The notes below the pieces were generated by a model, which saw only the letters and a program-made list of their open reading frames with translations, ran no database searches and was not told the DNA's origin. Shown in pieces: positions 26,198-37,440 of a DNA stretch of 64,000 nucleotides (its first letter is position 1; every line of letters starts with the position of its first letter). The stretch is from NCBI RefSeq assembly GCF_014898055.3, contig NW_023602073.1, forward strand, positions 17,965,784-18,029,783, given 5' to 3'. A program made the position numbers and the translations under genes. The DNA is from Talpa occidentalis. Taxonomy: Eukaryota > Chordata > Mammalia > Eulipotyphla > Talpidae.

Positions 26198-26494
26198 CAG
26201 AGAAACACATTTTAACGTGTTGCGATATCCAGTATTTCCTCAAGAGGGCGATAGTCACCTGCAAAAGGAATTTCATTCTTTTTTTTTTTTTTTTTTTTTT
26301 TATTTGAAATCATTTTTAAAACCTTGCATTTGAAACATGCATTTTTTTTAATGTTGACGTTTCTGCTTTGGTATGAGGTGAGAAACGCAGATATGGTCTC
26401 TTTCCCATAAAACCAAGTAAATTTCTATCAAATTGCCACATTTCATCAAAAAAAATATACAAATATGATATAATGGAACACTGCTTTAAAGGAG

Positions 26495-26568
26495 GGCCCT
26501 GTGGCTTAGCTGGTCAAAGCGCCTGTCTAGTAAACAGGAGATCCTGGGTTCGAATCCCAGCGGGGCCT
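26495..26568 (+). tRNA. tRNA-Thr(AGT)
   Basis: A 74-nt cloverleaf for threonine, with A34 expected to be converted to inosine so that it reads ACT, ACC and ACA. Acceptor stem GGCCCTG/CGGGGCC is complete apart from one T-G wobble, the anticodon arm CTGTC-TAGTAAA-CAG is standard, and the B box GGTTCGAATCC is perfect. T-runs (TTTG, TTTT) follow from 12 nt downstream. It matches a known human Thr-AGT isodecoder. Confidence 0.96.
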
Positions 26569-27365
26569 TCTTTGTTTGCTTTTCTGTTTTCAGTAGTCTA
26601 CATTCCACTAAACATTTCTAATGTATTGAGGAATTTGTATAGATGGTAAACCCTGCATCACTATCCCAGTTGTAAAGAGTATCTTGCCAGAAAACTGTAT
26701 CACCATATGAGGGGTTAATCAAAAATGAAAAGGAATAGAATTTCTGTAGTTGATAGGATGCAGTGGATTGGTTGAGGACGGTAAGTGTATGAAATAAGCA
26801 AAAATAACCTCATAGTAGGTGATAAGGTAACATTTCAAATTCTGTCCTGGAATTTCAGTCTTAAATCTATTAACTTTGACAGCCAACATATTCAGCTGCA
26901 TAATGGAGTTTGGTTTCCAGTTTCAGGCAAAGAATTAATGGCATGGCATTTGGTTTGAAGTCAGACTTTTTACAACTAGTGAAGTTTGGAGTCACCATTT
27001 TGGTCTTGCACAACTCAAAAAATGTCTTATTGGGCATCAGTAGAAACTTCTGAGTGTAAGGGGGGAAACTGGAGCTCAATGACATTTTGAAGAAATAAAT
27101 CACAAACAGTAGATCACTTTCTTGAATCTTAACTGACATTGTAGTTCATAAGTTAAAATATACTGTGCAGCACTGGCCTACACTTTGGGCTTTTCTGATG
27201 TATTTAAAGAGATTTTACAGGTTATGATTAGCACTCCACAGGAGTCATTTTGTCCCCCTGCTTAGGCCTGTATTATGCCTGAAATAATAGACTTTATTTC
27301 CTCTTCCTCTTTTCATTCCTAAGAGTTCTCCCCCACCTCTGCCAAAGGAATGTTAAAATAAAAAA
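26569..27365. other. Intergenic DNA, no gene
   Basis: Nothing recognised. Confidence 0.5.
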
Positions 27366-27418
27366 TATGAGGCCTCCCTGATGGCACAGGGGTTAAGTCT
27401 CAGCACTATGAAGCAATC
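27366..27418 (+). mobile_element. SINE head fragment
   Basis: GGCCTCCCTGATGGCACAGG and GGTTAAG...CACTATGAAGC match the first 50 bp of the local SINE. The B box and body are missing. Confidence 0.65.
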
Positions 27419-29015
27419 CACTGTTCTACTTAGTAAAGAAAGGAAAAGCAACTTAAAAGGAATGTCAAAAAATGAGACAAAATATGGCCCAACATCATTT
27501 TAAAATTTTCCAAGATAACAGACTCAGTGAGGAATTTTTTTATAGAGGAGTGACATGAAATCTTCATAAAAGTAAGTGATTAAGATAAATTCAAGAAAGT
27601 GAGACTGACAAATCAAAATAAATAATAAGCTTCAAGAAAACATTTGAAAATCTGAATATCTGATAGTTTACTTGCACTTCAAAGAAATGGATTTATAAAT
27701 CAGGCCCTGAAATATAATTTAGTGACTTATTTACCTATTTGTTGATTTATTTACATTCTGGTACAGGCAGAATATTTTCTCAGAGGATTACTTCTCAAGA
27801 GCCTCCTGCTCCTTGTTTTAATTCTCCAATGGAACTTTTGATTCATTGAGGAGTGTGATCCTGTGAGAAGACTGGAGCTGGAAGGACCCTTTGGATTGCT
27901 ACTGTCAAAAAACATTGTAAGTTATTGATTAGACTATGCCTTGAAGACTTAAATATCTAAAAATAGAAACTTGGAGTGTGGTTCAGTTACAAACAATTCC
28001 TACATAAAATTCCACACCCCCTCATCCTCTCTTCTCCCACACAATTTTTAAAAATGCTTATTCATTTGAAGATAACAAAGTTGAACACATTGCATGCTAA
28101 TAGCATCTTAGTATGAAATTAGTTCTGACCTTGTCGATTCCCAAGTCAGTCCTAAAGTATAGTGTTAGATTGTCCAGAAAGTGGGAGAGCATAAATAAGG
28201 ACAAAATTTGGAAAAAATTTTATTTGTCTTCATTTCATACGTCTTCATTTTATACTACCTGTGTTTGAAAAGTCATGAAATGTATCAAATTTTTGAGAAG
28301 TGTGCTTAATTCTGGGGGACTCGTTTCCTTGTTTACTGTTTATGGCCTTCACCTACACATAACAAGTTTGGTTTTTGCCCCTGTGTAATCTGCTTAGCAA
28401 ACAGCAAATAGTAGCAGCAAATATTCTGTAGGTTAGCAGAACTCAGGATAACCTATTATGGTTTATGCTGACTTGATTATATCTTTAATTGTTTAAGGAA
28501 ACAAAGATTTCTCACCTACGAACAAGCTAATGTTCTTTTCAATCATCTTGCCCTCAATGTTTATTTTTAGGTGTTGTATTGTCACTTCGAAACAAGTAGT
28601 CAAGTGTTTTTTTCAAGCAACCTTTATCTAATTACCATCTTAAGTGTCCAAATGTCCAGACAACTTATAATATTTCTTTTCCCCAAATCAGGGCTTAAGT
28701 GTAAAATAAAACTTTCAGGATCTCTTTTGAACCTAAAACTGTCTGAGATTTCCGCCCCCCAACAACAACAAAAAAAAAAGCCTGCATAATCATAAAGATT
28801 TGTTCTTTCATTCTTCCAAAAAGAGAAATGTTGGAAAAATTAGGATTATTTGGTGTATTACTATTGATGAGTTGCATAGGACAAATTGTCAGATCGGAAG
28901 CCATGTCAGGAGAAATAGGAAGAGGAGAAAAAGGAGGAAGGGAAGGGGGAGAAAAGGGAAGAGGAGAAAAGCTTAGTCATCCCAAAGTCAAATTTACATG
29001 GGTAAAATGTTATTA
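27419..29015. other. Intergenic DNA with a polypurine tract
   Basis: No gene. An almost uninterrupted purine run (GGA/GAAA units) covers about 28905-28972 and could adopt triplex or slipped structures. The rest is AT-rich and unrecognised. Confidence 0.55.
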
Positions 29016-29030
29016 ATATAAATATCTCAG

Positions 29031-29348
29031 GGCCTCCCCGGTGGCGCAGCGGTTGAGCGCTGGGTTTCGAAGCTGCCCGCGGCCTCTGCGGCGCCGGTTC
29101 GATCCCCGGCTGCTCCCCGGCCACTGGAGGAGGGTCCCACATGGCGCGCAGACCTCTCCTGCCGCCCGCTGCTCCCCTCAGCAGTGTACTTCGGTCCTTC
29201 TGTCTGCTCTGCTCCCCGCTCTGGCTCTGGTGAATTCTCTCACCCTCCCGCGCTTCTGACTGTACCCAGTGCATGTATAAACAAAACAAACAAGCAAACC
29301 AGCAAACAAATAAATAAAGCATGCCTCTATCAAAAAAAAAAAAAAAAA
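29031..29348 (+). mobile_element. tRNA-derived SINE, young, with TSD
   Basis: Head GGCCTCCCCGGTGGCGCAGC, B box CCGGTTCGATCCCCGG, body, and a tail of AAAC/AAAT units ending in a long A-run. The duplication ATATAAATATCTCAG is perfect (29016-29030 and 29349-29363). CpG content is the highest of all copies in the window, which marks it as the youngest. Confidence 0.95.
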
Positions 29349-29363
29349 ATATAAATATCTCAG

Positions 29364-30019
29364 AAATTGTATACTGAATGGGAAGTTCTTCATAATTTAT
29401 CAGTGATCTTACTGACCATGATATGTTTCTATTTATCAGAGTCCTGGTGTTGTTTTACTTGCTATTAGAAAATAGCAGTAGAGTGGAATCAGTCATAATT
29501 TCAGTTCTCTTTTAAAATATTAAGTTGATCAAAGCTTTACTTATCTAATTTGAATCTAGCATCTTTAGGGCCACCCACTGGTTTTCAACTAGGATTTATA
29601 TACATAAAAGTGCTACCCTGGACTTTCCCAATCTCTCTGCTGTATTATTGATATATTCTTGATATATCCTTGTACATGGTTTGTATGTTTGTATGTAGAT
29701 TACATATTAGGATTACTATATGTTACGTCGCAAGATTTTTTCCTGTGTAAAAATTATGTTCATCCACTATTATAAACTCCATGCAATGTTCACTGTCTTC
29801 TTTGAAAATATGGTTAGTCATTATGTCTATAGGTATTTTGTCTAAAACTAATTCTGCTTTGGGGTTTGGGGGGATATTATTTTTATATAAACTTATACAT
29901 ACTCACACACTTACACTTACTTATGCATAGAAAATATGCTGGAAGGATCTATTAACAGTGGTTAACCCAAGAGAATGGAGCTCCATGCCTGGGATGAAAG
30001 GAGATTTTTTTATTCTTTT
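29364..30019. other. Intergenic DNA, no gene
   Basis: AT-rich; nothing recognised. Confidence 0.5.
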
Positions 30020-30210
30020 TCTTTTTTAATTAAAACATATTGCGGCATAGTTGACATATCATATTACTTTTAGGTGTACAATATATAAATTCTATATTTG
30101 TGTTTATTGGGAAAGTATCACCACAATAAGTCCAGTTAACATCCACCATTATACATAGTTAGAAAAAAATTGTGCTGTGATGAGGACTTTTAAGACCTAT
30201 TCTTCCACAA
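30020..30210. mobile_element. Old L1M-type fragment
   Basis: CATAGTTGACATATCATATTAC, TTAGGTGTACAATAT, ATCACCACAATAAG and TAACATCCACCATTATACATAG follow the order of an old mammalian L1 3' region. A shorter relative is at 33437-33545. Confidence 0.65.
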
Positions 30211-30680
30211 CTAACAAAGACAGACAAATACCAAGTAACCTCAATTTATATGTGGTTTGGAACTTGGCCAAAGAGAACGCCACAAGTCTGAGATATCCCC
30301 AGATACAGATAAAGAAAAACTAAACACCCCTCTAGTGTACTGTAGGTGGGCAAAAACCGCAGTTTCAATACTGTAGAATTAGCACCCTAGACGACTGAGC
30401 AACTTGGCATCACAAAACTTAGCATTTTCTCCTTCGGATATTATGTTGTTAAAACAGCTGTTTTGCTTTTATTCAGAATAATAATGCTAGAAATTCTCCC
30501 TATCCCCCACTTTACTAAATGCACCTACCCCCTCCTTATCTCATTCAGTTTTCTATGAAACCTCTCCATTCTAACTCCGTACGCTATTTCTTTAAAAGAA
30601 AAAAAGGGGGAAAAAAAAAAACCTGATTAGGTAGCACTCTCCATGGGTGATGCTAGGAAGGAAAAAGTAATCGCCCGCAG

Positions 30681-30754
30681 TGGCCCGTACGGGGATCGAA
30701 CCCGCGACCTTGGCGTTATTAGCACCACGCTCTAACCAACTGAGCTAACCGGCC
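30681..30754 (-). tRNA. tRNA-Ile(AAT), copy 1
   Basis: A 74-nt cloverleaf for isoleucine, read as IAT after A34 deamination. Acceptor GGCCGGT/ACGGGCC is intact with wobble, A box TTAGCTCAGTTGG and B box GGTTCGATCCC are consensus, and the anticodon loop is CTAATAA. A TTTTT terminator lies about 15 nt downstream on the minus strand. It differs from copy 2 (41941-42014) at one T-loop base (GATCC against GAGCC) and appears functional. Confidence 0.97.
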
Positions 30755-30919
30755 ACTCCTAGAACGAGCTGTTTTACTCACTGACTTTAAAGTTACATCC
30801 AAGTAATATCCGCTGAGGTTTTTCTTCCTTAAAAAGTTAAGGAATGTTTTCTTTCTTAAAGAGAAACACAGCTGCCGATACCAACGAACTGTGCTTCTTT
30901 CTAGGAAAAACTCCATCTT

Positions 30920-31345
30920 TCTCGAGGGCCCGGAGACTCCTAAACCCCCGGGTTCCAACTCCTCGGGGAGGCCGGGGGCGACAGCAAAGGCCCAGCTGGC
31001 GGGGCGACCAGCACGCAGCCGCCGCTTTCAGGGTTCCGAGGACGAGGAGGATTCTCCGCTTCTGGGAACCGTTCGGACAGGTCAGTTCTACCCGTGAGCC
31101 CGCATCCCCTCGCCCCCGGCCTCGGGGTGGCCCCGCGGAGTCGGGGTCCCGCGCTCGGCGCTGGGAAAGGTCACGGCGGGGCGCTGCAGGGCGGTTCCCG
31201 GACACGTGGTGGCGCCCGAGAGCCCGGCTGGGGCCGCGGGGCCGGGGCTCCGAGGAGCGGCCCCTCGCGCGGCTCTGCCCCTCGGATCCGCCAACACCGA
31301 GGCCGCCCCGGATCGCGCCTGTCAGTTTGGGCCTGGAATGTCCCT
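30920..31345. promoter_or_regulatory. Orphan CpG-rich block (candidate CpG island)
   Basis: Dense in CG dinucleotides, unlike the flanking AT-rich DNA, with GGGGCGACC, GCGGGGCGCT and CGCGGGGCCGGGGC motifs. No recognisable protein frame, tRNA or SINE explains it; open frames on both strands are what GC-rich DNA gives by chance. CpG islands usually mark promoters in mammals. Either an unannotated transcript starts here or the tRNA-Ile neighbour keeps the area unmethylated. Confidence 0.6.
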
Positions 31346-31628
31346 GGTTAGCTCGCTAAAAAGTTGATCACGCTGCACATGTAGCTCCCCGGTGACGAAA
31401 ACGAGACAATTACTGCAAGAGCGCCCAGGGATCTAGAGCGACTTGCTTTTCATTCTGTGGGTCCTTCCTCCCCCCAAGGACGGTCCTGGCCTGCTGGGCA
31501 CCGCGGCCTGAGCAGGACACGGAGTCCTGCAGAAGTCCGGGAGAAGAGCCGCTGGGTGAAGTTTATTACAAGGGCGCACTTTGGGCCTCCCGCCCCTTCT
31601 CGCAGGAAATTAGGGGCCACCCGCGTTC

Positions 31629-31972
31629 CCGCAGCCTGGGACAGGCCTGGGGCAGCCTGGGGCCGCCTGGGGCAGCCTGGGGCAGGCCTGGGGCAGCCTG
31701 GGGCCGCTTGGGGCCTCCTGGGGCAGCCTGGGGCTTCCTGGGGCAGCCTGGGGCCTCCTGGGGCAGCCTGGGGCCTCCTGGGGCAGGCCTGGGGCCGCCT
31801 GGGGCAGGCCTGGGGCAGCCTGGGACCGCCTGGGGCAGGCCTGGGGCAGCCTGGGGCCGCCTGGGACAGGCCTGGGGCCTCCTGGGGCAGCCTGGGGCCT
31901 CCTGGGGCAGGCCTGGGGCAGCTTGGGGGGCCTGGGGCAAGCTGGGGCCTGGGAGGTCTGGCCTGGGCTCCT
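31629..31972. repeat. Decamer minisatellite
   Basis: About 30 tandem units of CCTGGGGCAG and variants (CCTGGGGCCG, CCTGGGGCCT, CCTGGGGCTT), with an extra G before some units giving 11-mers. The end is degenerate. Because there are no stops in several frames the block makes false proline-rich and glycine-rich open frames on both strands. Confidence 0.95.
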
Positions 31973-32513
31973 GAGAGCCGAGATGTGCTCACCTCCCAGC
32001 ACTGTGCACCCCCTACAGTCTCGCCCCCCACCGCACTGGGCGTCTATGAATTGAACCTATTTATCCCGCAAGAAATGAATTAGGGGCGGCGGCAATGTCC
32101 TAACCCGACACAAAACAGCTGCTGCCACTCGGTTTCAAGGTGAAACCGCTGTCTTTCGTCGAAATCCAGATGCAAAGAGAGCAACTGCCTGCGCCCGCGC
32201 TCATTTCGTTTCTCTGACACTCCCTTGCCCCAGAAACCCCCCCGCTCCGCGCCCTGCCTACTCCCCACCCCCCGCGCCACACACCCCGCGTTCCGCCCTG
32301 AGCCGGGTGGTGCGGAGGAAGGAGGCAGCCTGTGGAAAGCCGCCTGCGAGTGCGCAGCGAAACCATGGAGCAGCGCGGGACTCCCAGAAGCATTGGCTTT
32401 CAAAGAGAAAGTGCAACTATTTGTGTGTTTTCTTATTTGTAAATTAGACACATAGAATCTGAAATCAAGTTTTGTTTGGGTTTTGTTTTGTTTTTGTGGG
32501 GAATTAAAAATTA
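31973..32513. other. GC-rich to mixed intergenic DNA
   Basis: Moderately GC-rich up to about 32380, grading into T-rich sequence. No gene recognised. Confidence 0.5.
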
Positions 32514-32586
32514 TGTTTCCGCCCGGTTTCGAACCGGGGACCTTTCGCGTGTGAGGCGAACGTGATAACCACTACACTACGGAAAC
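32514..32586 (-). tRNA. tRNA-Val(CAC)
   Basis: A 73-nt cloverleaf for valine GTG codons. Acceptor GTTTCCG/CGGAAAC pairs perfectly, the anticodon stem is TTCGC/GCGAA with loop CTCACAC, and the B box GGTTCGAAACC is present. A TTTTT terminator begins five nt downstream. It is the same backbone as the Val(AAC) genes at 39779 and 60770 and differs mainly in the anticodon. Confidence 0.97.
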
Positions 32587-32695
32587 ACCCGTTAGCGCCC
32601 GTTTCCCCGCCTATGTGTTATTGAACACATCTTGCCTGCAGGGCCCAGCCTAGTTCAGGGCAGGCCTATTCAGATTTTATAACTGTACTGTATTT

Positions 32696-33277
32696 TTTTT
32701 TAATAAATTTTATTTTTATATTCCTCATACAATTGCAACCCCCTTATTTTGACCCCAATCCCTCCCCTTCCCGCCTCCCCACCCCCCATAGAGTGTATAT
32801 GGTTCATAGTTTTTTGTTGATTTTGATTTTCACTTTCTTATAGTTATTCATTTTCCTGGTCCCTTATTTAAGTTTGCTAGATTCCTGCTATGAGTGAGAC
32901 CATCCGGTATTTTTCTTTTTCTTTCTGGCTTATTTCGCTGAGCATGATCCCTTCCAGCGCCATCCATGTTGCTGCAAATTGCATGTGTTTATCTTTTTTG
33001 AATGCTGAGTAATATTCCATGGTGCATATGTACCACATCTTCTTGATCCAGTCATCTATTTTTGGGCATTTGGGTTGTTTGCAAAGCTTAGCTATTGTAA
33101 ACAGTGCTGCTATAAACACAGGGGTGCAGGTGCTCTTTGGAATTGATGTTTCTGTGTCCTTTGAGTAAATACCTAGGCGTGGAATTGCAGGATCATATGG
33201 AAGCTCTATGTTTAGTAGGTCAAGAAATCTCCATACAGCTCTCCATAGTGTTTGGACCAGTTTGCACTCCCACCAAC
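32696..33277 (-). mobile_element. 5'-truncated L1 with TSD
   Basis: The minus strand encodes the C-terminus of L1 ORF2 (motifs CTPVFIAALFTIAKL, KMWYICTMEYYSAFKK, ISQKEKEKYRM) followed by the 3' UTR, a C-rich tract on the plus strand and the inverted A-tail. The duplication AACTGTACTGTATTT (32681-32695 and 33278-33292) is perfect. The reading frame is open across the fragment, so the insertion is recent; it cannot be active because most of the element is missing. Confidence 0.93.
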
Positions 33278-33436
33278 AACTGTACTGTATTTCTTTCCCT
33301 TTTTTCTTTTCATTGATGAAAAAAAGGTAAAGCCTCATAACCAATTCAAGGCTTCACCCAGGATTCCAATTCTTGTACAAATTCGAGGCGTGCATCCTAG
33401 AGAGTTTTTGTGTGTGCAGAATTAATGTGGGGCCTC

Positions 33437-33545
33437 CCCCTCCCAGTTTAATTGAGATATGCTTGATATGCAGTGCTGTTTAAGTTTAAGGTGTACAACG
33501 TAATGATTTGACTTACATGTACTTTGAAATGGTTATCAAAGCTTA
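33437..33545. mobile_element. Old L1M-type fragment
   Basis: TTTAATTGAGATATGCTTGATATG, TTAAGGTGTACAACGTAATGATTTG and TTGAAATGGTTATCA match the order seen in old L1 3' regions. Confidence 0.65.
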
Positions 33546-35164
33546 GGGGTATGATCTACGCATGCAGTCTTCACTCCTTTCTCTGTGCAACAAGCCCTGG
33601 TTCTTATCTCTTAAAAAAAGAAAATGGCTCTTGGGAAACAAGAAATGAGCTGCCTGCGCTCAAGAGACAGTGGGAAACCATCAACATTTTCTGCCATACA
33701 TAACCTCATTTGTCACTTGCAGACAATTGACTGAAAGTGGTCATGTGTCTCCAACTAACAGACTTCTGGAAAATATAGGGGAATATTTAGAGAATGCTAC
33801 GGTCTCTGGTACAGAACACAAATGCAAAAAGATACAGTCTGCAGCCAAGTAACTCAGAGCCTAGTAATCATTCTTCCTTATAGAGTGATGATATCTTTGT
33901 TCCATTGGTTTATTGCAGAAACTTATAACTAGCACACACAAGAATCAAGATAAGGTTATATAAGTCATCTCACTCATGGATGTCATGCTGCTTCCTTCAT
34001 AGAAAAAGTGGAAACATGAAATGAAAGCAAAAATATATATATAAGGAATATATACCACCAAGTTTGTAATATTTGGCAAAAAAAAAAATTAACTGATACC
34101 ATTGCTCTTGACAAGACTCAGACTGAGAACAGGGCTTTGTGTTTTGTGAAAAAATGAACTGACTCAAGTAAAAGTTAGGTTCCTATCTTGGGGAATGGGT
34201 AAAGATAGGATAGTAGCAAAGGAAAGGAGACCATATGATAATTTAGTGATATATGGGTCTCATTTATTCAGGGATTTTTGCTAAAAATCAGGACGATTGA
34301 AAACTTTTTTTTCTGGAATATAATAAGCTTGGAAGGTGGAAGCTATCACCTCTCCCAGCCACATTTAAGGAAATTATTCTACATTTCCAGATTCTAATTG
34401 CTAATCATAGAAGTAACCCTTCCATTCACTCTGAGAAGTTAATATATTCTGAGGAGGTTTTAATGGCTTCTCTGAGGTAGTTGTCTTGCTGAGAATCTTC
34501 AGAATCTAACCACCCTCTCTCCCCTTTGTGAAACCCCAGAGGGTCAAGTACAAAGTGTAATCCAATAAGAAGTGTGATAGACATCAAAAGAATTGCATGA
34601 TTTTGCCAATTTGTAGTGATGGAAACCTGGTGATTTTGAACAGAACGGATCCTAAGGGCATAGGAGCAAGGTGGAAGATAAAGTTGCATCAAACCAAATT
34701 CACTGATAGGGTCTTAGTGGACAGAGATATCTGATTCAATGTTCTAACTCAATGTTCAATTAGGTGCTGAAAATAGCTCTATTTTTTTTATTAACTAAAA
34801 TTTTATAATTAATACATAATTAATATCTGGATCCAAAGTTTGAGTGATCCAACAAAATGAAATGGCAATATCTGTATTTCCAAGGCAGAACAAAGTATCT
34901 AAAGTCTGAAGGAACTGAAATTCTTGAATGGATTTACCATGGAATTCTCTAGAACTAACTTTCACTGATGTTCTGAGAAATAAATTCATGAAGGGAAACT
35001 CAGCATCTTTGAGTTGCTCCATGGTGGCTCTTCTTTGTAGACCACCTTTGAGTAGTCTACCTTTGAGTGTCTACCTTTGAGTGGCTTCCTTAAACACAGT
35101 GGAGATGACTGGATCACAGGGTAACAGAAGCCAAATGTTGTCACTTCATTGACCAATTGGTTAT
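33546..35164. other. Intergenic DNA, no gene
   Basis: Near 35037-35086 a TCTACCTTTGAGTG unit is repeated about three times. Nothing else recognised. Confidence 0.5.
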
Positions 35165-35470
35165 GAACTTAATGATGTCCCCTCAAAATGTATTTGTTGA
35201 AATCCTAACACCCAGTGTGACTGACTATATATGAAAATAGTAACTTCAGGGAAGTAATTAACATTAATTAAGATCATAAGGGTGGAGCCCTAATCCAATT
35301 GAACTGGTACCCTTATAAAAAGAGAGACAAGAGATTTCTCTCTCCACACAGACATGAAGACCAAGTGGGGACCATGAAAAGATGGCCATCCAGAAGCCAG
35401 AAAGTAAGGTCTCACCAGAAACCAACCCTCATGATACCTTGATCATGTACTTGATCTGAGTGAGCAGAAA
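35165..35470 (+). mobile_element. MLT1-type (MaLR) LTR
   Basis: TTAATGATGTCCCCTCAAAA, TTGTTGAAATCCTAACACCC, TCATAAGGGTGGAGCCCTAATCC, GGTACCCTTATAAAAAGAG and CAGAAACCAACCCT follow the MLT1 order. It is old and non-coding. Confidence 0.8.
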
Positions 35471-35617
35471 AGAATCCCAGAATTGAGTCCATTTTGAATG
35501 AAGAGAGAAGTAACATTGGCACATTGCCAACACTGTGGCCAACTTTGACAAATTATTGTAGGCAGGATCCTTTTTATGAATGGTTTTTCAAATGTATTAG
35601 GAGCCCACTTAAGTCAG

Positions 35618-35698
35618 GCTATGATGGCAGAGTGATTAATGTGTTGGATTTGAAATCCACTGACCCTTCCTACCCAGGTTCAAATTCTCCTCACAGCA
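35618..35698 (+). pseudogene. tRNA-Ser(TGA) pseudogene
   Basis: The long-variable-arm layout and the anticodon arm GTTGGATTTGAAATCCACT with anticodon TGA identify a serine tRNA. The acceptor ends GCTATGA/TCACAGC still pair at six of seven positions. The D arm (GGCAGAGTGATTAATGTG) and T arm (CCAGGTTCAAATTCTCC) are damaged, and the variable arm no longer forms a stem. It is therefore a decayed copy. Confidence 0.75.
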
Positions 35699-36739
35699 TT
35701 CTTCTCCTTTCTTACTACTAAATCAAAAAATGTAATTCTCACAAACTGCTGTGCTTCTCAGCTTTTCGCCACAGATTTTTACCCTGAGCTCTGTTGGCCC
35801 ACCCACCTTGTTTATCCCTAAGCACCCTTCCCTGCAGCCCTTACATCCTTCTCCAAACTGGGCAACTGTGGGTCTCCCTGCTCCTCCAGCCCCTTAGCCC
35901 CCCATCCCCCACCTGGCAGGGAAAGTTCTTCCTTCCAGCCCACTAACCACAATCTCTTCATAGTCCGGGAGAGTTCTGAAACTTAGCCCTTGTTTGCATG
36001 AAGGTTGATAGGTTGGTTTTAATCTTCAAGCATTGGCAGTGAGGGAACAGGGCAAAGGGAATTTTTTTAAAAATCAGCAGAGGAGGGCTTCTGGCTAAGA
36101 TTAGATCATTTGGAATTCTTGGATTGGTTAACAGGAGACTTTGAACAGATGTTTCAATAAGGGGTCTTTGTAATAATTAAGGGATGGTCTTCCTGTGTCT
36201 TTCCTAATCATCTTTAAGTGGAAGGCAGGTTTTGATGTTCTTTCATAGTCATTGATAAGAAGAAATCAGTGAGTGGGTGATAAGGAGTTGATAAGGAGTT
36301 GTCGCTGATAAGGAGTTGAGTCAGGCTGATGAGTTCAGTTAATCTTACTTTTTACTCTTTTTACTCTTTTTACTCTTGCTCTGGCAGTTAGAAACAAGAT
36401 GGTGTCTGTTTGACTTGAAATTGGTTCCATAAAGCAGTCCATCAACAAAATACATATTACCTGTAGTTGAAACATTCAGCTATAGGTAATATGTACTTCA
36501 ATATATATTTTCTATATAAACTACAGCAGACTTCTCATCAGAAATTAGGTATTGCCAGAAGAAAATGGAACAGATTTTTAAGTGCTGAGAGACCAAAAAT
36601 TAAACCAAACTGTTTTTTTTTTTTAAACCAAACTGTTAACCCAGAATTCTCTGTTCAGTAAATTTTTTTTCCAAAAATGAACAGAAATATATATTTTCAG
36701 ACAAACAAAAACTAAAGAGAGTATAACTAGTGTTAGGGG
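35699..36739. other. Intergenic DNA with small tandem repeats
   Basis: GATAAGGAGTT is repeated three times at about 36278-36318, and TTTTTACTC is repeated three times at about 36350-36377. No gene recognised. Confidence 0.55.
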
Positions 36740-36800
36740 GAAATGAGCACGGGTGAGGACCCACAGGCACCCCGTTTTGTATCGGGGTTGCTCTACAACA
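36740..36800 (+). mobile_element. LTR 3'-end fragment
   Basis: GAGCACGGGTGAGGACCCAC, CAGGCACCCCGTTTTGTATC and GGGGTTGCTCTACAAC parallel the end of the LTR at 15100-15621 (AAGCACGCGTGTAAGAACCC ... GGGGCTTCCCTGTAAC). Confidence 0.45.
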
Positions 36801-37440
36801 CTAGCAGACCTCCCCAATAGAAAATGTTGTAAGTCTTTCAGGAAGAAGGAATGTGAAGCCAGGGAGATGAATATCCACAAAAACGATTACAGTGAAGGTA
36901 TAATTAAGAAATACTTTCCCCCAGTTTTAATCACGCTAAAAATAATTGATTGCATAAAGAAAAAATAGTAGTAAACATGTTTATTGTGCGTCTACAGGAT
37001 ACATGAAAGCAAAATGTATAATGACAATAACACAAAATACAGGAGGGAATATATGGTTGCAAGTTTTCTCGCTGCACAGGAAACAGCTTAATATTTGAAG
37101 GTAGAATTTTATTAATTATAGCTGTACATAAAAAATCCTACAGAGAACTACTAAAGATTGTCCTATCAAAGACAAGTAATTGATAAGGCACTAGTGGAGA
37201 GAAAATTAAATCAAGAAAAAGCTCGTATATTTATTTCAAAGAAAGAGATGAGGAACAAAGAACAACATAAATACAGAAAACAACTGAGACTTTAATACAA
37301 TCAACTCATCAGTTATTACCGAACGTCACTAACTATAGACAGAATTTGTCAGGTTGGACAAAGGAAACTAAAATCCAGCTGTTACAAATACTGATTTAAC
37401 TAGTTGTTTTTGCTAGTTAAAATACCCACGAAAACCTCCC
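36801..37440. other. Intergenic DNA, no gene
   Basis: AT-rich; nothing recognised. Confidence 0.5.

Noticed and set aside
29070..29115. tRNA-like A and B boxes at several SINE heads
   Set aside because: They belong to the SINE family, lack an acceptor stem and anticodon arm of a real tRNA, and are followed by the SINE body.
31450..32083. Long open frames on both strands, up to about 208 codons
   Set aside because: They are made by the decamer minisatellite, which lacks stops in several frames. The products are repeats of Pro/Gln or Gly/Leu with no domain.
32877..33344. A 155-codon frame on the minus strand
   Set aside because: It is the C-terminal end of L1 ORF2 in a truncated insertion with target-site duplications, not a cellular gene.
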